Positions 43,320 through 46,293 of a stretch of 46,293 nt of DNA are shown here, piece after piece (within the stretch, counting starts at the first letter, position 1; every line of letters starts with the position of its first letter). The notes beneath the pieces are model-generated. The model was not told where the DNA came from, searched no databases, and worked only from the letters and a program-made list of their open reading frames with translations. Location of the stretch: assembly GCA_013696465.1 (NCBI GenBank), contig JACCYN010000261.1, positions 1-46,293 of the forward strand. The letters run 5' to 3'. The translations under genes and the position numbers were made by a program. This DNA comes from Pyrinomonadaceae bacterium. Lineage in GTDB: Bacteria; Acidobacteriota; Blastocatellia; Pyrinomonadales; Pyrinomonadaceae.

Positions 43320-43406
43320 GGGGAAATCCCTAGTGGTTCAGTCTCAAATTAGAGCGCCGATAAATATTGATTCAGAATTACAAACTGAACTACTAGGGGG
43401 AAATCC
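43320..43406. mobile_element. 67-bp MITE-like insertion with 10-bp direct repeats
   Basis: Core 43330-43396. The left end CTAGTGGTTCAGT and right end ACTGAACTACTAG are inverted repeats of 13 bases with one mismatch. The core is flanked on both sides by a perfect direct repeat GGGGAAATCC (43320-43329 and 43397-43406), as expected of a target-site duplication. The 41-base middle is AT-rich and non-coding. It sits directly after the map stop codon. It could alternatively be a regulatory hairpin, but direct repeats flanking terminal inverted repeats favour a transposed element. Confidence 0.6.
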
Positions 43407-43407
43407 T

Positions 43408-44205
43408 CTATAAACTCGTCGCCAATTCAGCTTGCTTCGTCGTCGCTTCCGCTTCTTCTGCGATGAGCGTCAAGAGTTCAGGCCCCTCTTCCGCCACCGC
43501 GACCGTGTGCTCGACGTGCGCGCTCGGCTGCCCGTCGAGCGTAACGACCGTCCAGCCGTCAGCCAAAACTTTTGTTTCCTGCGTCCCCAAGTTGATCATC
43601 GGCTCGACGGCGAAAACGTATCCGGCTTTGATCTTCTCTTTCGTTCCCGGCTTCCCATAATTCGGAATCTGCGGGTCTTCGTGCATCTTGCGCCCGACGC
43701 CGTGCCCGACGTAATCGCGCACCACGCCATAGCCGTGTCGCTCGGCGTGTTGCTGCACCGCCCAACCAATGTCGCCGACGTGATTCCCGATGCGGCATTG
43801 CTCGATGGCGCGCGCCAAGCATTCTTCGGTGACTTCAATCAGCCGCAGCCACTCAGGACGCACGCGCCCCACGGGAATCGTTTTCGCCGTGTCGCCGACA
43901 AAGCCGTCCAGCGTCACGCCGCAATCAATCGAGATGATGTCGCCGTCTTTCAACTTTCTGGCCGACGGAAAACCGTGCACGACTTCTTCGTTGACGGAAG
44001 CGCAGATCGAAAAGGGAAAGCCGTTGTAGCCTTTGAAAGTCGGCGCGCCGCCCCCATCGCGGATCATGCGCTCGGCCGCCATGTCGAGTTCGAGCGTCAT
44101 CACGCCCGGCACGACCATTCGTTTCAACTCGCGCAAGACTTGCCCGACCAACTGCCCCGAAAGGCGCATCTTCTCCAACTCTTTTTTCGATTTCCCGATG
44201 ATCAT
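43408..44205 (-). CDS. map: methionine aminopeptidase, type I
   Basis: 265 residues. SICASVNEEVVHGFPS carries the substrate His. The metal ligands appear in order: DCGVTLDGFVGDTAKT (two Asp), YVGHGVGRKMHEDP (His), FAVEPMI (Glu) and HVEHTVAV (Glu). It removes initiator Met from new proteins. It has no N-terminal zinc-finger extension, and the C-terminus carries about 15 extra Glu/Ala-rich residues. It follows adk after 12 bases. infA is missing downstream. Confidence 0.97.
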   Translation of the reverse strand: MIIGKSKKELEKMRLSGQLVGQVLRELKRMVVPGVMTLELDMAAERMIRDGGGAPTFKGYNGFPFSICASVNEEVVHGFPSARKLKDGDIISIDCGVTLDGFVGDTAKTIPVGRVRPEWLRLIEVTEECLARAIEQCRIGNHVGDIGWAVQQHAERHGYGVVRDYVGHGVGRKMHEDPQIPNYGKPGTKEKIKAGYVFAVEPMINLGTQETKVLADGWTVVTLDGQPSAHVEHTVAVAEEGPELLTLIAEEAEATTKQAELATSL

Positions 44206-44217
44206 ATTAGCGTCTGA

Positions 44218-44901
44218 TCATTGCTTCGATAATGAACCGGAGCGTTCGCTCTTGTCCGCCAAAAACGCTTCGATCTCTTTGTAAATTGCCTCCAACTCGC
44301 TCGTCCCATCAACGCGATGCAAGCGCTTCGACTCCTTGTAGTAATTAAGTAGCGGGCGCGTCGAATTTTCGTATTCGCCGAGGCGCGTTCTTATCTTTTC
44401 AGGAACGTCGTCGGCGCGCTTCACGAGTTGCGCTTCAAGATGCTTGTCGCACACGCCTTCTTTCTGCGGCCGTTTGAAATAGACGTTATAGATTTCGCCG
44501 CAGACCGGGCAGGTCATGCGCCCTGAGGTGCGTTTCTCTAAAAGCTCAAAGGGCACGTCAACGAAGATGGCGGCGATTTTGTTTCCTTGCTCGACTGCTA
44601 ATTTTTCAAGCATCGCCGCCTGCGCTGTGGTGCGCGGGAAACCGTCGAGGATGTAGCCGTGTCTGCAATCTTCGCGGTTCGTGCGCTCATGCACAACGCG
44701 GATCACGAGATCGTCCGAGATCAACTTTCCTTCCGACTGCACGCGGCGAATGTCTTCGGCAAGCGGCGTTTCGGCTTTCGCAATTTCGCGGAACATATCG
44801 CCCGTTGAAATCTGCGGCCAACCGCGCCGCTCTTGCAACAGGCGCGCCTGCGTTCCCTTGCCTGCGCCCGGCGCGCCCATCATCACAACGATCTGAGACA
44901 T
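44218..44901 (-). CDS. adk: adenylate kinase
   Basis: 227 residues, the long-LID form. P-loop GAPGAGKGTQ, STGDMFRE, DGFPRTTAQA (AMP-binding) and a LID with CPVCGEIYN...CDKH, which can bind zinc through three Cys and a His or Asp. It interconverts AMP, ADP and ATP. It lies in the classic secY-adk-map order. No Shine-Dalgarno is visible; the ATG is preceded by TTCTCCT and the inverted repeat. Confidence 0.98.
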   Translation of the reverse strand: MSQIVVMMGAPGAGKGTQARLLQERRGWPQISTGDMFREIAKAETPLAEDIRRVQSEGKLISDDLVIRVVHERTNREDCRHGYILDGFPRTTAQAAMLEKLAVEQGNKIAAIFVDVPFELLEKRTSGRMTCPVCGEIYNVYFKRPQKEGVCDKHLEAQLVKRADDVPEKIRTRLGEYENSTRPLLNYYKESKRLHRVDGTSELEAIYKEIEAFLADKSERSGSLSKQ

Positions 44902-44907
44902 AGGAGA

Positions 44908-44997
44908 ATTTTGATTTTAGATTTGCGATTTTTGCTTTAACAGAATCTGCGATCTCAAATATGAAATTCAGAGCGCAAATCAAAAATCGCAAATCTT
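44908..44997. repeat. AT-rich heptad-type inverted repeat between secY and adk
   Basis: The left arm reads TTTTGAT TTTAGAT TTGCGAT TTTTGCT. The right arm has GCGCAAATCAAAAATCGCAAATC. It fills the spacer between the two genes to within a few bases on each side. Confidence 0.82.
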
Positions 44998-44998
44998 C

Positions 44999-46293
44999 TC
45001 ATCCTCTTCGCCCGCGCAGGCGGCTGCCGGGGCCGAAGAAGCCTTCGTAGTTGCGCATAACTAATTGCGCCTCGATCTGCGCGACCGTATCCATTGCCAC
45101 GCCGACGAGAATCAAGAGCGACGTGCCGCCGAAGTAAAACTGATAGCCCATGCCGGTGGGAACCCATGACAAACCGGGCGTGCTGCTAAAAAAAGTGTCT
45201 AAGCTTCCGCCGATGAAGGGCAGGCGACCGACGTTGAGTCCGCTCAACATGATCTGTGGCACGAGCGCAACGAACGCGAGATAAAGCGCCCCGACGAACG
45301 TCAGCCGCGTCATGATCTTGTTCAAAAATTCAGCCGTCGCCCTGCCCGGACGGATGCTTGGGATCGACCCGCCGTGCTTGCGCAGGTTGTCCGAAACCTC
45401 TTCGACGTTAAAGACAATCGTGATGTAGAAGAACGTGAAGAAGATGATCAACGCGACGAAGATCAATTCGTAGTAGGGATCGCCGCCGTGAAATTGCTGA
45501 AAGAAGTTATTCACTTGGCTTTGCCACGAATTCGGGTTGGTCGCGTCGTATGGCACAAACTGCAAAATCGTTTGCGGCATCGCCAGCACCGACGACGCGA
45601 AGATGACGGGAATCACGCCGCTCATATTTACTTTGAGCGGCATCGTGGTTTGCTGCCCGCCGACGACCTGACGACCCATCGCACGCCGCGCGTAACTGAT
45701 CGGTATTTTACGCCGACCCGATTCCATAAAGACGATGAACGCGATCAGCGCGACGAAGACGGCGAGCATCACGAGCACGCCGACGGTCGCCATCGTGTCG
45801 CCGCCGCGCACGCGCCCGAAGACTTGCGTCACTCCCTGCGGCAAACCGATGACGATTCCCGCGAAGATCAAAAGCGAAATACCGTTGCCGATGCCGCGCT
45901 CCGTAATCTGCTCGCCGAGCCACATAACGAAGATCGTGCCGGTCGTCAAAGTCAACATCGTCGTCAGCAAAAATCCGTAACCCTGATCACCGACGCCGTT
46001 CGCCTGCAACCAGCGCGAGATGAACGAGCTTTGCACAAGCGCGAGCGCAACCGTCAGGTATCGCGTGTATTGATTGATCTTCTGCCGCCCAACTTCGCCT
46101 TCTTCCTGTAGTTTTTTGAGCGTCGGCCAGACGACGGTCATCAGTTGCAGGATGATCGAGGCGGTAATGTAAGGCATCACGCCGAGCGCGAAGACCGAAA
46201 TGGTTTTGAAGTTTCCGCCCGAAAAGAGATCGAGCACGCCGAGCAAGGTGTTGCTCACGTCGTTCCAGACGCGCGCCAACTGATCCTTGTTGA
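44999..46293 (-). CDS. secY: preprotein translocase subunit SecY (5' end outside the window)
   Basis: SecY is the main channel of the Sec translocon. The frame is open to the right edge; the track's Met at 46279 is an internal TTG, and the codons before it (NKDQ) continue the family sequence. About 430 of 440-460 residues are present. Visible marks are GLFDLFSGG-type sequence near the edge (here GVLDLFSGGNF), FALGVMPYITASIILQL, GIGNGISLLIFAGIV, ISYARRAMGRQVVGG, and IPSIRPGRATAEFLNKI. The tail ends GPGSRLRGRRG. It precedes adk and map as in most bacteria. Confidence 0.97.
   Translation of the reverse strand, partial: NKDQLARVWNDVSNTLLGVLDLFSGGNFKTISVFALGVMPYITASIILQLMTVVWPTLKKLQEEGEVGRQKINQYTRYLTVALALVQSSFISRWLQANGVGDQGYGFLLTTMLTLTTGTIFVMWLGEQITERGIGNGISLLIFAGIVIGLPQGVTQVFGRVRGGDTMATVGVLVMLAVFVALIAFIVFMESGRRKIPISYARRAMGRQVVGGQQTTMPLKVNMSGVIPVIFASSVLAMPQTILQFVPYDATNPNSWQSQVNNFFQQFHGGDPYYELIFVALIIFFTFFYITIVFNVEEVSDNLRKHGGSIPSIRPGRATAEFLNKIMTRLTFVGALYLAFVALVPQIMLSGLNVGRLPFIGGSLDTFFSSTPGLSWVPTGMGYQFYFGGTSLLILVGVAMDTVAQIEAQLVMRNYEGFFGPGSRLRGRRG

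Noticed and set aside
3682-44997. The interspersed inverted repeats as a CRISPR array or classic REP/BIME elements
   Set aside because: There are no regularly spaced direct repeats with spacers, and units differ between loci, unlike REP families with one conserved palindrome.

Overview
The window is a dense, mostly housekeeping stretch of a Gram-negative bacterial chromosome. Lipid A/KDO genes (kdsB, waaA, lpxK), a complete hrcA-grpE-dnaK-dnaJ heat-shock operon, F-ATPase membrane-sector genes and the end of the spc/alpha ribosomal cluster (secY-adk-map-rpmJ-rpsM-rpsK-rpsD-rpoA-rplQ) are all present. LPS genes, HrcA, a zinc-ribbon Ser/Thr kinase, a sigma-54 activator and many proteins with long low-complexity tails would suit Acidobacteriota (Blastocatellia-like). 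That placement is an inference from gene content; there is no rRNA in the window to test it.

Layout. 1-2.6 kb (minus): pyrG (3' part cut by the window edge), a small membrane ORF overlapping its start, and kdsB. 2.7-7.1 kb (plus): a cysteine synthase/CBS-type enzyme, a cystathionine gamma-synthase/lyase, a PP2C phosphatase and tsaD. 7.2-13.1 kb (minus): a small exported protein, then dnaJ, dnaK, grpE and hrcA. 13.7-17.9 kb (plus): an SprT-like metalloprotein, efp, waaA, lpxK. 17.9-25.2 kb (minus): a Ser/Thr kinase, atpE, atpB, atpI, atpZ, then a radical SAM/SPASM enzyme, a GT2 glycosyltransferase and an AllA-like protein. 25.4-28.9 kb (plus): rpmE, a DUF1385 protein, prfA, a histidine phosphatase. 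29-39.1 kb (minus): tatA, HNH protein, pip, comF-like, TraR/DksA-like, rlmH, an orphan sigma-54 activator, rsfS, nadD, obgE, rpmA, rplU, accC, accB. 39.3-46.3 kb (minus): rplQ back to secY, which is cut by the right edge.

Promoters of the TTGACA-N17/18-TATAAT type can be seen before hrcA, rpmE, the allA-like gene, rplU, cysK-like, the SprT-like gene and rpmJ. Several GC-rich terminator hairpins mark unit ends.

The most unusual signal is not a gene. About a dozen intergenic spacers hold long imperfect inverted repeats whose arms are degenerate tandem repeats of about 7 bases. The arm sequence differs between loci (for example TRAGCAG, TGATGAG/TAATGAG, GGCTGAA, GAAGTNG, GATTTGC/GATTTTT) but the architecture is the same. 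Many of them abut start codons that lack a Shine-Dalgarno sequence. Three spacers in the ribosomal cluster share the GATTTGC/GATTTTT type. A second find is a 67-bp MITE-like element with 13-bp terminal inverted repeats and perfect 10-bp flanking direct repeats, between map and rpmJ, where infA is normally found. Other points of interest are an AllA-GT2-radical SAM gene set of unknown purpose, an EF-P with Asn at the loop-tip position, an ATPase c-subunit with a signal peptide and a Gln/Glu-Thr site, and an hrcA operon with no visible CIRCE.
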